The translations under genes and the position numbers were made by a program. The notes under the pieces were generated by a model. The model searched no databases. It saw only the letters and a list, made by a program, of their open reading frames with translations, and was not told the origin of the DNA. From positions 1 to 64,000 of the forward strand of contig CAMAPN010000001.1 in NCBI GenBank assembly GCA_945860275.1: 64,000 nt of DNA, given 5' to 3'. This stretch comes from Bifidobacterium breve. Its GTDB lineage: Bacteria > Actinomycetota > Actinomycetes > Nanopelagicales > Nanopelagicaceae. Shown one piece after another: positions 39,654 to 50,738 of this stretch (positions are counted from its first letter, which is position 1; every line of letters begins with the position of its first letter).

Positions 39654-40268
39654 TTATCCCTCAATGACTTCTTCGAGGTAACTAGTTAATTCAACAGACC
39701 CTAAATGTAAAGCGGCGGAGTACGGAATGATGGGAACAAATAACCCAGTTGCAAATTTCCGTTCCTCAAGCCCTGAAATACTCTCGAGGTACTCTTCTCG
39801 GAATTCGCTTACTAGAATTTGATGATCTTCATCGCTCGCTCTAATTTCTAGTGTGTTTGTTGAATAATCTCTTATCTCCAGGGTCTCTAGGTCGATGAAT
39901 GCACAAGGTTGACCATTATCTGCGTGTAGCACCAGGAACGGCGTGACGCCCTCGCCAAACATGCGCCTTGCAATGAGCACTGCTTCATCAAAATCCGCTT
40001 CTTCGTTTTCAATTTTTGTGATGACGATAGCGCGCGGAATCAAGAGCTCTGCTAACTCATTCCAAACTTCAATCAAGGAATTGGGGGCTCCTTCGTAAGC
40101 GCTCATCGCTAGTACGACAGCTGAGAATTCGGGGAATTCATAATTAAGTTGGTCTGCATAGGCAACCGAGACCGAAAAGTTGTCGGGGATGGCCCGTGCC
40201 ACGCCTTCGAGGTCGGCCGATTCGTGGCCAATAATGGCGATGCGCGTAGGGCTACCGGAGGAAATCAC
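39654..40268 (-). CDS. Degenerate EF-G/EF-G2-type G-domain protein (truncated, probably non-GTPase)
   Basis: PRAIVITKIENEEADFDEAVLIARRMFGEGVTPFLVLHADNGQPCAFIDLETLEIRDYS and SEFREEYLESIS...FVPIIPYSAALHLGSVELTSYLEE align conceptually to EF-G G/G' domain; P-loop replaced by GHESADLEGV and NKxD by TKIE. Confidence 0.6.
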   Translation of the reverse strand: MISSGSPTRIAIIGHESADLEGVARAIPDNFSVSVAYADQLNYEFPEFSAVVLAMSAYEGAPNSLIEVWNELAELLIPRAIVITKIENEEADFDEAVLIARRMFGEGVTPFLVLHADNGQPCAFIDLETLEIRDYSTNTLEIRASDEDHQILVSEFREEYLESISGLEERKFATGLFVPIIPYSAALHLGSVELTSYLEEVIEG

Positions 40269-40293
40269 ACGATGAGCCTACGATGTAACCACC

Positions 40294-40884
40294 ATGATTA
40301 GTTCTTTCCTGCGCGCACCGGTCGCTCGTGTTGTCGAGCCAACTGCTCGCGCCTTACTCCGGAAGAAAATTACCCCCAATCAGATCACGATTATTGGCTC
40401 GATAGGGACGATTGGAGTCTCGCTAGTTTTTTTCACACGCGGTGATTTTTTCTGGGGCACCATGGCGCTACTGCTCTTCATTTTTAGTGATTTGGTTGAC
40501 GGCACAATGGCTCGACTTTCGGGCACGAGTTCACAATGGGGCGCGTTCCTCGACTCCACTGCGGACCGTGTTGTAGATGCAGCCTTGATCGGGAGCGTGA
40601 CCTACTACTTGTATCTCGAGCAAGATCCATTGCAAACGGTGGCATGGTTTGCCCTTGCTGGAGGATTTCTCGTTTCATATGTAAAAGCACGCGCGGAAGC
40701 CGCGGGATTTCGATGTGATGGGGGATTTGCCGAACGTCCTGAACGGACGATTATCTTGCTGGTGGCGACTGGTTTCGCAGGACTCGGAGCTCCTTTCATT
40801 CTGGCTATCGGGATCTGGTTGCTAGCTATCGCCTCTTATATGACCGTTGTGCATCGAGTAGTTCGAGTGTGGCAACAGCGATGA
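40294..40884 (+). CDS. pgsA: CDP-alcohol phosphatidyltransferase (PgsA/phosphatidylinositol-phosphate synthase-like)
   Basis: DLVDGTMARLSGTSSQWGAFLDSTADRVVD (CDP-AP motif DG-AR-G-FLD-D). Confidence 0.9.
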   Translation: MISSFLRAPVARVVEPTARALLRKKITPNQITIIGSIGTIGVSLVFFTRGDFFWGTMALLLFIFSDLVDGTMARLSGTSSQWGAFLDSTADRVVDAALIGSVTYYLYLEQDPLQTVAWFALAGGFLVSYVKARAEAAGFRCDGGFAERPERTIILLVATGFAGLGAPFILAIGIWLLAIASYMTVVHRVVRVWQQR

Positions 40885-41744
40885 TTGCGCACATTACAAG
40901 TTTTCTGTATCTGCTAGCTTGGCGAATCGTACGATCCCTGCCTGAAGCAACTGCATATCGACTTTTTGCAAGAGTGGCCGCGCGATCGATAAAACGTGAG
41001 AGTAAATCCTTTAACCGTCTAAAGAATAATCTTCGCCGAACGCAACCTAACTACAGTGAGCGTGAACTTGTCGAGATAACTTCACGCGGCATGAAAAGTT
41101 ACTTACGCTATTGGTGCGATGCATTTCGCTTACCAACGTGGAGCCAAGAGCGAATCACTTCTACCGTCACTGTAGATGGTGAAGAGATGTTTCGCTCATT
41201 AGTGGCCGAAGGCAAGGGTGTTATTGTCGCGTTGCCACACTCAGGCAACTGGGATCACGCTGGAGCGTATTTTTGCGCAACTGGCATCCCAATCATCAGC
41301 GTCGCAGAGAAACTGAAGCCAGAACGGGTTTTCAAGGCATTCTTAAGTTATCGTCAACGGATCGGAATGCGGATCTACTCCACCTCTGAGAATGTCATTC
41401 CAATTCTCAATAAACACCTATCTGATGGTGAAGTTGTAGCGTTAGTGGCAGATCGTGATTTATCAAAAAGTGGAATTGAAGTTAGGTTTTTCGATGGAGT
41501 AGCCAAGATGCCAAGTGGGCCAGCGCTCTTGTCCTTGCGGAACAATTCTTATCTCGTGGTGGCACACGTTACATATACCGACATTGGAATACACATTAAA
41601 TTTTCAGAACCGCTAACCCCGAACAACGGCGCAGACAAATCAAAAATTGAAGATCTCACTCAACAAGCTGCAGATATCTTTGCAGAGGGCATTGCTCGCT
41701 CTCCGGAAGATTGGCATATGCTGCAAAAGATTTGGGTTGATTAA
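40881..41744 (+). CDS. Phosphatidylinositol mannoside acyltransferase (LpxL/HtrB-like)
   Basis: LPHSGNWDHAGAYF, DRDLSKSGIEVRFFDG; between pgsA and pimA. Confidence 0.88.
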   Translation: MIAHITSFLYLLAWRIVRSLPEATAYRLFARVAARSIKRESKSFNRLKNNLRRTQPNYSERELVEITSRGMKSYLRYWCDAFRLPTWSQERITSTVTVDGEEMFRSLVAEGKGVIVALPHSGNWDHAGAYFCATGIPIISVAEKLKPERVFKAFLSYRQRIGMRIYSTSENVIPILNKHLSDGEVVALVADRDLSKSGIEVRFFDGVAKMPSGPALLSLRNNSYLVVAHVTYTDIGIHIKFSEPLTPNNGADKSKIEDLTQQAADIFAEGIARSPEDWHMLQKIWVD

Positions 41745-41748
41745 GCCG

Positions 41749-42942
41749 ATGATGAATGCGGATAATAAAAAGGAGCGAAAGTTGAGGATTGGGATGGTCT
41801 CGCCGTATGGCTGGGATCTGCCTGGCGGCGTTCAGGCGCACATCCACGATCTAGCGCTCTACTGCATGGCTCAAGGCCATGACGTTTCCGTGATGGCGCC
41901 TGCGGTCGATGAGAGTAATTTGCCAGATTGGGTAACTAGTAGTGGTCGCCCGATCGCAATTCCTTACAACGGCGCTGTGGCGCGAGTTGCTTTTGGCCCT
42001 GTTGCCAACAGACGCGTCCGAAAGTGGATCAATGAGGGAGAGTTCGATTTATTGCATTTACACGAACCGGCAATTCCCTCACTTTCACTATTGGCGTGTT
42101 GGGCAGCTGAGGGGCCGCTCGTGGGGACATTCCACGTATCTGCGCCGAAACAAAAAGCCATTTATGCCGTGGGTCCAATTTTGGAACCAGCAATTGAAAA
42201 ATTGCACGCACGTATTGCCGTGAGCGAGACAGCGCGCACAACTTTGACAGACCATCTTGATACTGATGCTGTGGTGATACCAAACGGCATCAATCACAGC
42301 GATTTCGCAGTGGGCTCGCGCGCAACAGACCTACCGAAACGAACGATAGGTTTTATCGGACGATTCGAAGAACCGCGTAAGGGTTTGTCGATTCTCTTGG
42401 AAAGCTGCGAGATACTCCTCGCACGAGGCGAGCAATTCCATTTAGTGGTTGCCGGCCCTGGTGATGCATCAGAATTTAGCGAGACCATGAGCGCCGAGCT
42501 TCGCGAGCGCACCCAGTTTTTAGGCAGAGTGAGTGAAAGTCGTAAACAAGAGGTTCTTCGATCAATTGCGCTGTACGTCGCTCCAAATACAGGGGGAGAA
42601 AGTTTTGGCATCATTCTTGCGGAAGCCATGGCAGCAGGCGCTCCGGTGATTGCAAGTGACCTTCCAGCTTTTCAGGATGTGTTAGAGGGCGGCGCTGCGG
42701 GTGAAATTTTTTCCGTTGGTGATTCCGCTGAATTGGCAGCACGCTTAAGCGCGCTATTAAGCGATCCATCACGTCGAGAACAGTTGAAGGCTATTGGTCA
42801 AAAGAGCTCACACCGATTCGATTGGTCTATCGTGGGGGAGTCGATTCTCGATATTTACCGCATGGTGAGCGCAGCTGGTGAAAAAGTTCGACTTGGTTCG
42901 GATTTGCGTTTTTCTCGAGATAGAGAGGATAAGAATTTATGA
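41749..42942 (+). CDS. pimA: Phosphatidylinositol alpha-mannosyltransferase (GT4)
   Basis: IGMVSPYGWDLPGGVQAHIHDLA, FIGRFEEPRKGLSILLES, APNTGGESFGIILAEAMAAGAPVIASDLPAF. Confidence 0.9.
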   Translation: MMNADNKKERKLRIGMVSPYGWDLPGGVQAHIHDLALYCMAQGHDVSVMAPAVDESNLPDWVTSSGRPIAIPYNGAVARVAFGPVANRRVRKWINEGEFDLLHLHEPAIPSLSLLACWAAEGPLVGTFHVSAPKQKAIYAVGPILEPAIEKLHARIAVSETARTTLTDHLDTDAVVIPNGINHSDFAVGSRATDLPKRTIGFIGRFEEPRKGLSILLESCEILLARGEQFHLVVAGPGDASEFSETMSAELRERTQFLGRVSESRKQEVLRSIALYVAPNTGGESFGIILAEAMAAGAPVIASDLPAFQDVLEGGAAGEIFSVGDSAELAARLSALLSDPSRREQLKAIGQKSSHRFDWSIVGESILDIYRMVSAAGEKVRLGSDLRFSRDREDKNL

Positions 42943-43436
42943 GCATCCTCCCAGTTGCGATCTTGGTGTTGATGCTGCTCGTAGTTTGGTACCTCTCGTT
43001 TACTGCAACGCGATTAGACCGACTTCATCATCGAGTGGACACATCGTGGGCAAATCTCGATGCGGCGTTACGCACTCGTTCAGCTTTAGCGCTTGAGGTA
43101 GCGCGTTCTAATTTAATAGACCCTGCCACCTCGCTCTTGTTGCTCGCTGCAGCGCACGTTGCTGTCATTGCCAATCAAGCAGAGCGTTCGGAAGCTGAAG
43201 AGGAGCTCTCGCGCCTACTTCTCTCCCTCCTTGAAGAGGATGCGCTTTCATCCGAGGATGAGATATTTCAGGAGTTGTCCCTAGCGCGAGAGCGGCTACG
43301 GATAGCAATCGCTCTGCATTTGGAGGCCGTAGTGCGTACTCAAACTCAACGGGCTCGACCTATCGTGAAAGTCTTTCGTCTTGCCGGGCGAGCGCCGCTA
43401 CCGGTGCGATATCCCTTTGAAGAGATACAGGTGTAA
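42939..43436 (+). CDS. LemA-like/uncharacterised single-TM membrane protein
   Basis: N-terminal TM then RLDRLHHRVDTSWANLDAALRTRSALALEVA coiled region; ATGA coupling to pimA. Confidence 0.55.
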   Translation: MSILPVAILVLMLLVVWYLSFTATRLDRLHHRVDTSWANLDAALRTRSALALEVARSNLIDPATSLLLLAAAHVAVIANQAERSEAEEELSRLLLSLLEEDALSSEDEIFQELSLARERLRIAIALHLEAVVRTQTQRARPIVKVFRLAGRAPLPVRYPFEEIQV

Positions 43437-43439
43437 GAA

Positions 43440-44531
43440 ATGAGAGCGATGAGATTTTCAAAACGTGGATTTGTTGCGCTATTTATCCTGTTGGCACTTA
43501 CCTTCAGTGGTTGCGCGCAAGTTTCAGACGGTAGCGGGGCGAATGGTAAGAACGGTAATAAGTCCACGCCTACTCCACCGCCGCCAATCAATCCGCTTAG
43601 TGGTCGGGTAGGCCAGAGCAATCCAGTGCTCGCGGTAAAAATTGATGACACAAAGCAAGCTAGACCGCAGATCGGATTGTTAGATGCCGATGTTGTGTAC
43701 ATCGAACAAGTTGAAGGAGGAGCAACGCGACTTGCCGCTATTTACAGTTCGGTGTATCCCGCTCAGATTGGCCCAGTTCGAAGCGCTCGGATTAGTGACA
43801 TGGAACTACTTGCTCAATTTGGGAAAGTCGCCTTTGCCTTCTCGGGCGCACAACGAAAATTGCGTCCGGTTATTGATAACGCCAACTTGTACAACCTTGG
43901 AGCGGAACGCGAAGGTCTCTCTGTCTACTCTCGAGATAAAGAACGGCGTGCGCCATGGAACATGATCTTGGATCCGCAGGCGCTTTTTGAACGAGCAAAA
44001 AAGAGAGAGTTTGATATTGCCCGCGCAAAGAGCATTGGATGGAGCTTCAGTAAGAAAACTAAATTAGGCAAAGAAGTTCTTTCAGCTGAAATTAAGTGGC
44101 CTGGAGCTCGCTACGAAATATTCTGGTCAGAAGAATCCGATGGCTGGTTGATAGAACAAAGCGGCACGAGTAAAGATGATGCAAGTGGGGCTCCGATTGT
44201 CGCGAGCACCTTCGTAGTCCAAGTGGTCTCGATCACCGATTCCAAGTACGGAGATAAGTTTGGCGGGATAACACCGCTGGTTACCACGATCGGCCAAGGT
44301 CCAGTATTCGTATTCCGCGATGGTCGAGCCATTACCGGAACTTGGTCTCGCGCAGATGCGCTCAGTGGCACAACATTCACTACTGAGTTGGGCGAAGAGA
44401 TTGCTTTTAAAGCGGGGCAAATTTGGTTCGCCCTGGTGGCCCAAGAGCCAGCGATCACTTATCCGCCAGCACCTCCAGCCCCTCCAGCTGCTGGCGAATC
44501 TGAAGGCGCCAGTCCATCTCCGACGAAGTAG
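43440..44531 (+). CDS. DUF3048 (YerB-like) lipoprotein
   Basis: Lipobox [60 protein letters not shown] ... GPVRSAR. Confidence 0.88.
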   Translation: MRAMRFSKRGFVALFILLALTFSGCAQVSDGSGANGKNGNKSTPTPPPPINPLSGRVGQSNPVLAVKIDDTKQARPQIGLLDADVVYIEQVEGGATRLAAIYSSVYPAQIGPVRSARISDMELLAQFGKVAFAFSGAQRKLRPVIDNANLYNLGAEREGLSVYSRDKERRAPWNMILDPQALFERAKKREFDIARAKSIGWSFSKKTKLGKEVLSAEIKWPGARYEIFWSEESDGWLIEQSGTSKDDASGAPIVASTFVVQVVSITDSKYGDKFGGITPLVTTIGQGPVFVFRDGRAITGTWSRADALSGTTFTTELGEEIAFKAGQIWFALVAQEPAITYPPAPPAPPAAGESEGASPSPTK

Positions 44532-44566
44532 ACTTCACCGGACCGGAAGAGAGTATTGGGGAGAAT

Positions 44567-45454
44567 ATGAGTGAGGTAACGGGCACTTCGCGAGTTAAGC
44601 GCGGCATGGCTGAAATGCTTAAAGGCGGCGTCATTATGGACGTAGTCAATGCGGAACAAGCTCGAATTGCCGAAGATGCAGGTGCCGTTGCCGTTATGGC
44701 CCTAGAGCGCGTTCCTGCTGATATTCGTGCGCAAGGTGGCGTGGCGCGCATGTCGGATCCCTCGATGATTCAGGAAATTCAAAAAGCGGTATCTATTCCC
44801 GTTATGGCAAAGGCGCGAATTGGCCATTTTGCAGAGGCGCAAATCTTGCAAGAGCTCGGCGTTGATTACATTGACGAATCCGAGGTGCTCACCCCAGCAG
44901 ATTACGAAAACCACATCGACAAATGGAATTTCACGGTGCCATTCGTTTGCGGTGCAACAAATCTTGGGGAAGCGCTCCGCAGAATTAACGAAGGCGCGGC
45001 AATGATTCGCTCCAAAGGTGAGGCTGGTACTGGTGATGTTTCCAATGCCACGACACATATTCGGAAGATCACTGGCGAAATTCGACGTCTCACGTCAATG
45101 CGCGAAGACGAACTCTATGTTGCGGCGAAAGAGTTGCAAGCACCTTTCGCATTAGTAAAAGAAGTTGCGGAAACTGGAAAACTTCCTGTAGTTCTTTTCA
45201 CGGCGGGCGGAATCGCCACTCCTGCGGATGCTTCAATGATGATGCAGTTAGGTGCCGATGGAGTCTTCATCGGTTCGGGAATTTTCAAATCTGGAAATCC
45301 TGCGCAACGGGCATCTGCTTGCGTAAAAGCCACAACCTTCTTCGATGATCCTAAAGTGGTTGCCGAAGTTTCCAGGGGTCTGGGTGATGCCATGGTCGGC
45401 ATTAACGTGTCCGACATTCCAGCGCCACACCGCCTTGCAGAGCGCGGTTGGTGA
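44567..45454 (+). CDS. pdxS: Pyridoxal 5'-phosphate synthase subunit PdxS
   Basis: [46 protein letters not shown]. Confidence 0.98.
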   Translation: MSEVTGTSRVKRGMAEMLKGGVIMDVVNAEQARIAEDAGAVAVMALERVPADIRAQGGVARMSDPSMIQEIQKAVSIPVMAKARIGHFAEAQILQELGVDYIDESEVLTPADYENHIDKWNFTVPFVCGATNLGEALRRINEGAAMIRSKGEAGTGDVSNATTHIRKITGEIRRLTSMREDELYVAAKELQAPFALVKEVAETGKLPVVLFTAGGIATPADASMMMQLGADGVFIGSGIFKSGNPAQRASACVKATTFFDDPKVVAEVSRGLGDAMVGINVSDIPAPHRLAERGW

Positions 45455-46050
45455 AGAAACGAGTCGGAGTTCTCGCGCTTCAAGGTGATGTGCGAGAGCA
45501 CTGTAATGCGATTCAGAAAAGCGGCGGAATCGATTCTTTAGTTCGTCGTCCCGATGACCTCAAAAGTATTGATGCATTAATTTTGCCGGGTGGAGAATCG
45601 ACCACAATTGAGAAGCTCCTACACATTTTTAATCTTTTTCATCCCTTGAAAGAAGCAATTAACGCTGGATTGCCGGTTTTTGGAACGTGTGCAGGCATGA
45701 TCTTGTTGGCACGAGAGATTCTTGATGGAAGTTCAGATCAAGATTCGCTTGCGGCGATGGATATAACAGTGCGACGGAATGCATTTGGCAGACAGGTGGA
45801 CTCTTTCGAGAAAGAGTTGGATCTACAATCGATTGACGCGGGCGTGGTAACTGCGGTTTTCATTCGAGCGCCCTGGATTGAGCGCTACGGTCCCGAAGTC
45901 GAGATTATCGCCACAGTACAAAGCGACTCCGGCGTCCACCCAGTTTTGGCCCGCCAAGGCCGCTTGCTCGCATCATCGTTCCATCCAGAGATTGTCGTGG
46001 GGGATCGTTACGGAGTACACGAGTTCTTCATCAACAAAGTAGCAAGTTAG
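45451..46050 (+). CDS. pdxT: Pyridoxal 5'-phosphate synthase glutaminase subunit PdxT
   Basis: [49 protein letters not shown] overlap with pdxS. Confidence 0.96.
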   Translation: MKKRVGVLALQGDVREHCNAIQKSGGIDSLVRRPDDLKSIDALILPGGESTTIEKLLHIFNLFHPLKEAINAGLPVFGTCAGMILLAREILDGSSDQDSLAAMDITVRRNAFGRQVDSFEKELDLQSIDAGVVTAVFIRAPWIERYGPEVEIIATVQSDSGVHPVLARQGRLLASSFHPEIVVGDRYGVHEFFINKVAS

Positions 46051-46097
46051 CTCTCTGGTTCATAGACTTAGCACTCAGTAGAAATTTAGGAGAAGTC

Positions 46098-46847
46098 ATG
46101 TCAGGTCATTCCAAGTGGGCGACGACCAAACATAAGAAAGCAATTCTTGATTCTCGTCGCGCTAAAACATTTGCCAAGCTCATCAAGGCAATCGAAGTAG
46201 CTGCGCGCACTGGCGGCCCTGACCCTGCAGGCAACCCGACTCTCTTTGATGCCTTAGCTAAGGCGCGAAAGAATTCAGTTCCATCCGACAACATTGATAG
46301 AGCGTTAAAACGTGGGGCGGGCCTTGAATCTGGCGGCGCAAATTGGGAAACGATTATGTATGAAGGCTATGGCCCAAATGGTGTTGCGTTACTAATCGAG
46401 TGCCTTTCCGATAATCGTAATCGCGCAGCAGGAGAGGTTCGACTGGCCGTCACCCGCAATGGTGGCACTATGGCCGATCCTGGTTCGGTGGCATATCTTT
46501 TTGGACGGCGCGGAGTGATCATTGTGAAAAAGAGCGCAAACGTCACTGAAGATACATTGATGAATTTCGTTATTGATGCTGGAGCAGAAGAAATCAACGA
46601 CCTCGGAGAGAACTTCGAGATAGTCTCCGATCCCTCAGCGATGGCTTCAGTTCGAAAAGCCCTGGATGAAGCGGGAATCGAGTACGAATCTGCGGATACC
46701 CCGTTCTTGCCAACAGTTTCAGTGCCGCTCGACAACGAAGGTGCAAGTAAAGTTTTCAAGCTCATCGAGGCGATCGAGGATTGCGATGACGTGCAGAATG
46801 TTTACGCCAACTTCGACATTTCTGACGAAGTGATGGCTACTCTGTAG
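46098..46847 (+). CDS. YebC/PmpR family protein
   Basis: [40 protein letters not shown]. Confidence 0.97.
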   Translation: MSGHSKWATTKHKKAILDSRRAKTFAKLIKAIEVAARTGGPDPAGNPTLFDALAKARKNSVPSDNIDRALKRGAGLESGGANWETIMYEGYGPNGVALLIECLSDNRNRAAGEVRLAVTRNGGTMADPGSVAYLFGRRGVIIVKKSANVTEDTLMNFVIDAGAEEINDLGENFEIVSDPSAMASVRKALDEAGIEYESADTPFLPTVSVPLDNEGASKVFKLIEAIEDCDDVQNVYANFDISDEVMATL

Positions 46848-46849
46848 CA

Positions 46850-47353
46850 ATGAAGGTATTGGGTATCGACCCAGGGCTCACCCGGTGTGGGGTTGGAGTC
46901 CTAACTGGCGAACCCGGCAAAACTCTCACCTTTGTAGCGGTAGGTGTGATCTCAACTGCTCCTACAACGCCACTTGCCGAGCGATTGCATGCCATCAATC
47001 AAGGACTTTCGCAATGGATTGATCAACATCAGCCAGACGAAATCTCGGTAGAGCGGGTTTTTGTGCAAGCCAATAGACGGTCGGCGATGGAAACTGCTCA
47101 AGCGGCTGGCTTGGCATTGACCTTGGCGGCAGCCCGCAACATTCCAGTCACCTTGCACACACCAAGTGAAGTAAAGGCGGCAGTTACTGGATCTGGTCGC
47201 GCCGATAAGGCGCAAGTGGGTGAGATGGTTCGACGATTACTTCGTCTGAAAGAAGTTCCCAGTCCAGCAGATGCAGCGGATGCTCTAGCGCTAGCTATCT
47301 GTCATATCTACCAAAGTTCTATGCGCGCAAAGATTGTTGCTGCAAAACAATGA
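46850..47353 (+). CDS. ruvC: Crossover junction endodeoxyribonuclease RuvC
   Basis: MKVLGIDPGLTRCGVGV, ERVFVQANRRSAMETAQAAGLAL, PADAADALALAICH. Confidence 0.97.
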   Translation: MKVLGIDPGLTRCGVGVLTGEPGKTLTFVAVGVISTAPTTPLAERLHAINQGLSQWIDQHQPDEISVERVFVQANRRSAMETAQAAGLALTLAAARNIPVTLHTPSEVKAAVTGSGRADKAQVGEMVRRLLRLKEVPSPADAADALALAICHIYQSSMRAKIVAAKQ

Positions 47354-47982
47354 TTGCCACACTTCGCGGGAAGGTATTAGCGGTCACCGAGCAAGCATTA
47401 GTAATTGATGTCAATGGGGTGGGTTTCTCTGTGATGGTCACACCAACAATTCGGTTAAGCGCGGAGATTGGCAGTGATTTATTTCTGCACACCACGTTAC
47501 TTGTGCGCGAGGATGCTCTCACTTTATTTGGTTATCACTCCATAGCTGAGCGCGAATTCTTTTTACTTTTGCAAACTGTCTCTGGAATCGGTCCCAAGGT
47601 TTCGCATGCGATTTTAAGTTCACTTTCACTCAATCAATTGGTTTCAGCCGTGAGCTCCGGCGACACGAAAACCCTTGAACAAGTATCCGGATTAGGGAAG
47701 AAGGGTGCACAGCGGATTATTCTCGAGTTAAAAGAGAAAGTTGTGCACTTAGCCATCGTGGATCAAAAAACCCTAGCTCCTAACTCGCCAAGCTCGCTTT
47801 CGGTGGCCGAAGCGCTTGCCGGCTTGGGTTTTAACGCACGCGAAATTGACCATGCATTGGAAATTGTTCAGACGAGCTCTGCCGAATCGATTGAGGAAAA
47901 GTTAAAAATTGCCTTGGTGGCGCTGCAAAGTGGTGGGCAAGGAAATACCAAAGCACAAACAACGGAGAGCGATCGTGTCTGA
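47350..47982 (+). CDS. ruvA: Holliday junction branch migration protein RuvA
   Basis: [46 protein letters not shown]. Confidence 0.96.
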   Translation: MIATLRGKVLAVTEQALVIDVNGVGFSVMVTPTIRLSAEIGSDLFLHTTLLVREDALTLFGYHSIAEREFFLLLQTVSGIGPKVSHAILSSLSLNQLVSAVSSGDTKTLEQVSGLGKKGAQRIILELKEKVVHLAIVDQKTLAPNSPSSLSVAEALAGLGFNAREIDHALEIVQTSSAESIEEKLKIALVALQSGGQGNTKAQTTESDRV

Positions 47983-49045
47983 CGACCAAATCCTCTCGCC
48001 CCACTCGGATGGCGAAGAAGTGAGCGCCGAAGGAGCGCTTCGACCACGAACTCTTAGTGAGTTTGTGGGACAACAGCGAATTAAAGATCAATTAGGTTTA
48101 GTGCTTTCAGCCTCGAAAAAACGCGGGCACGTTGCCGATCACATTCTTTTGGCTGGACCGCCCGGACTCGGCAAGACAACACTTGCCCACATCGTTGCAG
48201 AAGAGATAGGCGCAGGGATTCGTCTTACGAGTGGACCAACGCTCCAACGCGCCGGTGACGTAGCGGCGATACTCTCCTCTATCGCTGAAGGTGAGATTCT
48301 TTTCATCGATGAAATTCATCGGATGTCACGACCAGCCGAAGAGATGCTCTACTTAGCGATGGAAGATTTTCGCGTGGACATTATCGTGGGCAAAGGTCCT
48401 GGTGCCACATCCATACCGCTAGAGCTACCGCGCTTCACTTTAATTGGCGCCACAACTCGAGCAGGACTGCTGCCAAGTCCGCTCCGAGATCGATTTGGAT
48501 TCACTGCACAATTGGACTTTTACGAGAGCGCAGAGTTGCAAGAAGTCGTTGCACGGAGCGCAGAATTGTTGCAAATTCGAATTGATACCTCGGCCCTAGG
48601 TGAAATTGCCACTCGCTCACGTGGAACACCACGCATTGCGAACCGACTTCTTCGCCGAGTTCGTGATTACGGTGAAGTGCACGGATCGGGTCGCTCACTC
48701 ACCGAACGAGAGGTGCATGCGGCGTTAGAGCTTTATGAAGTAGATCAATTAGGCCTCGATCGCCTCGACCGCGCTTTGTTGTTAGCCCTAATCGACCGTT
48801 TCGGCGGAGGCCCAGTAGGCCTTTCCACAATGGCGATGGCAGTAGGCGAGGAGAATGAAACTATCGAGAGTATCTGCGAGCCATTCCTACTCCGCGCGGG
48901 ATTGCTCGCGCGCACCCCTCGCGGGCGAATGGCAACCCCTGCCGCTTGGCTGCATGTAGGTCGCACTCCGCCTGCTTCGGCCGCTGCACTTGCTCCCACA
49001 TTTATGCCCGAAACGGGGGAGCAAATACTCAATTTCGGTGATTAG
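47975..49045 (+). CDS. ruvB: Holliday junction DNA helicase RuvB
   Basis: [57 protein letters not shown] 47975. Confidence 0.97.
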   Translation: MSDDQILSPHSDGEEVSAEGALRPRTLSEFVGQQRIKDQLGLVLSASKKRGHVADHILLAGPPGLGKTTLAHIVAEEIGAGIRLTSGPTLQRAGDVAAILSSIAEGEILFIDEIHRMSRPAEEMLYLAMEDFRVDIIVGKGPGATSIPLELPRFTLIGATTRAGLLPSPLRDRFGFTAQLDFYESAELQEVVARSAELLQIRIDTSALGEIATRSRGTPRIANRLLRRVRDYGEVHGSGRSLTEREVHAALELYEVDQLGLDRLDRALLLALIDRFGGGPVGLSTMAMAVGEENETIESICEPFLLRAGLLARTPRGRMATPAAWLHVGRTPPASAAALAPTFMPETGEQILNFGD

Positions 49046-49079
49046 ACCCCAGTAGAAAAGGGCTCTAGACTTCGCCCTT

Positions 49080-50738
49080 GTGTCTACTTCGTCTTCGCGC
49101 ACCTCACGTCCAGGTCGCGCCATCGTGGCCCTACTGGTCATTCTCATCGCTGGCGCTTCGGTAATTTTCCTCCAAGGAACGACCAAGATTCGCTTTGGTC
49201 TTGATCTTCAAGGCGGCACGAGCGTGGTCTTGCAGCCCCGTGTCGACGGAGCTTCGGGCTCTGTCACAGCCGCATCGATAGATCAAGCAGTTTCCATCAT
49301 CCGCCAACGCGTGAACTCCCTTGGCGTTGCCGAGAGCGAAGTAGTGGCTCAAGGAAGCGGTATTAACCGGCAGATTGTGATTTCAGTACCCGGCGAATCT
49401 GGTGAACGAGTAGTCGACTTAGTAGGTCAAACAGCAGAACTTCGATTCCGACAGGTACTAGCTGTAGGTAGCGCAGTTGAAGCTCCGGCTGCACCTGCAC
49501 CTGCGCCGTCAGCATCAGCATCTGCATCAACCTCTGCAACCCCAGCACCATCGGGGAGTAAGTTGAACAAGAGCGCCCCAGCTATGTCCAACCCATCACC
49601 AGCGGCTTCTCCTATTGTTACTCCAAATACCACTGCGAATACGGAACCAGTTGCTACACCGGCAGACGCTCAGGTGAGCGATGAGTTATCTCAGCAATTT
49701 GCCGCACTCGACTGCACCGACGAAAAGAATTTGGTAGGCGGCGGAGACGACCCTGACAAGCCTCTAGTGACCTGTGATCGCGATGGAACCAGTCGTTTTG
49801 TTCTTGGGCCTGCCGAAGTGCTTGGTCGACAAGTGCGAACTGCTACTGCAGGGATCGATCAACAGGGCACCGGTGGCTGGTTTGTCTCACTTGCCTTCAA
49901 TAAAGATGGCACGAAGAAATTTGGCGAAATCACTCAACGAGTAGTCTCGCTGACTCCTCCACAAAACCAGGTCGCGATCGTGCTCGATGGATTGGTTGTT
50001 TCTGCACCTCGAATCATCGATGCCATTCTCGGTGGACAGGCACAGATCACTGGAAACTTCACACAACAAGAGGCAAGCGATTTAGCAAATGTGTTGAAAT
50101 ATGGTTCATTGCCACTGGCCTTCGACCGCGGCGAAGTACAACAGGTTTCGCCAACTTTAGGTAGCGACCAATTACGGGCCGGCATCCTTGCCGGAGCGCT
50201 GGGCTTGCTACTGGTTATCGTCTATTCATTCTTCTACTATCGCGCCCTTGGAATTGTCACCGTCGGCTCATTAGCCCTAGCGGCACTTTTGCTCTGGATG
50301 GCGGCAATTATTCTCGGCAAGAACGTAGGGTTCACACTTACATTGGCAGGCATCGCTGGAACGATTGTTGCCATTGGTATTACGGCCGACTCTTTCATTA
50401 TCTACTTCGAGCGTTTGCGCGATGAGATCCGCGAAGGCAGAACTTTCCGTTCAGCAGTAGAGAGCGCATGGGTTCGTGCGCGAAGAACAATCGTTATCTC
50501 AGACCTAGTTTCGCTCATCGCAGCGACACTGCTCTTTATCTTTGCGATTGGCGGGGTCCGAGGATTCGCTTTCACTCTGGGGTTAACCACCATTATTGAC
50601 TTGCTGATTATCTTCTTGTTCACCAAACCGCTGATTACCCTCTTGGCAAAAGTTCCATTCTTCGCAAACGGTCATCCACTCTCTGGGTTGGATGCACGAC
50701 GTGTTGTCCGCGGAAATACCGGAGGTAAGCAATCATGA
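49080..50738 (+). CDS. secD: Protein translocase subunit SecD
   Basis: IRFGLDLQGGTSVVL, RVNSLGVAESEV, C-terminal SecD/F TMs (ADSFIIYFERLRDEIREGRTFRSAVESAW); GTG start. Confidence 0.95.
   Translation: MSTSSSRTSRPGRAIVALLVILIAGASVIFLQGTTKIRFGLDLQGGTSVVLQPRVDGASGSVTAASIDQAVSIIRQRVNSLGVAESEVVAQGSGINRQIVISVPGESGERVVDLVGQTAELRFRQVLAVGSAVEAPAAPAPAPSASASASTSATPAPSGSKLNKSAPAMSNPSPAASPIVTPNTTANTEPVATPADAQVSDELSQQFAALDCTDEKNLVGGGDDPDKPLVTCDRDGTSRFVLGPAEVLGRQVRTATAGIDQQGTGGWFVSLAFNKDGTKKFGEITQRVVSLTPPQNQVAIVLDGLVVSAPRIIDAILGGQAQITGNFTQQEASDLANVLKYGSLPLAFDRGEVQQVSPTLGSDQLRAGILAGALGLLLVIVYSFFYYRALGIVTVGSLALAALLLWMAAIILGKNVGFTLTLAGIAGTIVAIGITADSFIIYFERLRDEIREGRTFRSAVESAWVRARRTIVISDLVSLIAATLLFIFAIGGVRGFAFTLGLTTIIDLLIIFLFTKPLITLLAKVPFFANGHPLSGLDARRVVRGNTGGKQS

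Noticed and set aside
39650-39660. GGGATTATCCC palindrome between HIT and pseudo-EF-G stops
   Set aside because: Only a 5-bp stem with a 1-nt centre; too short for a hairpin terminator and likely chance.
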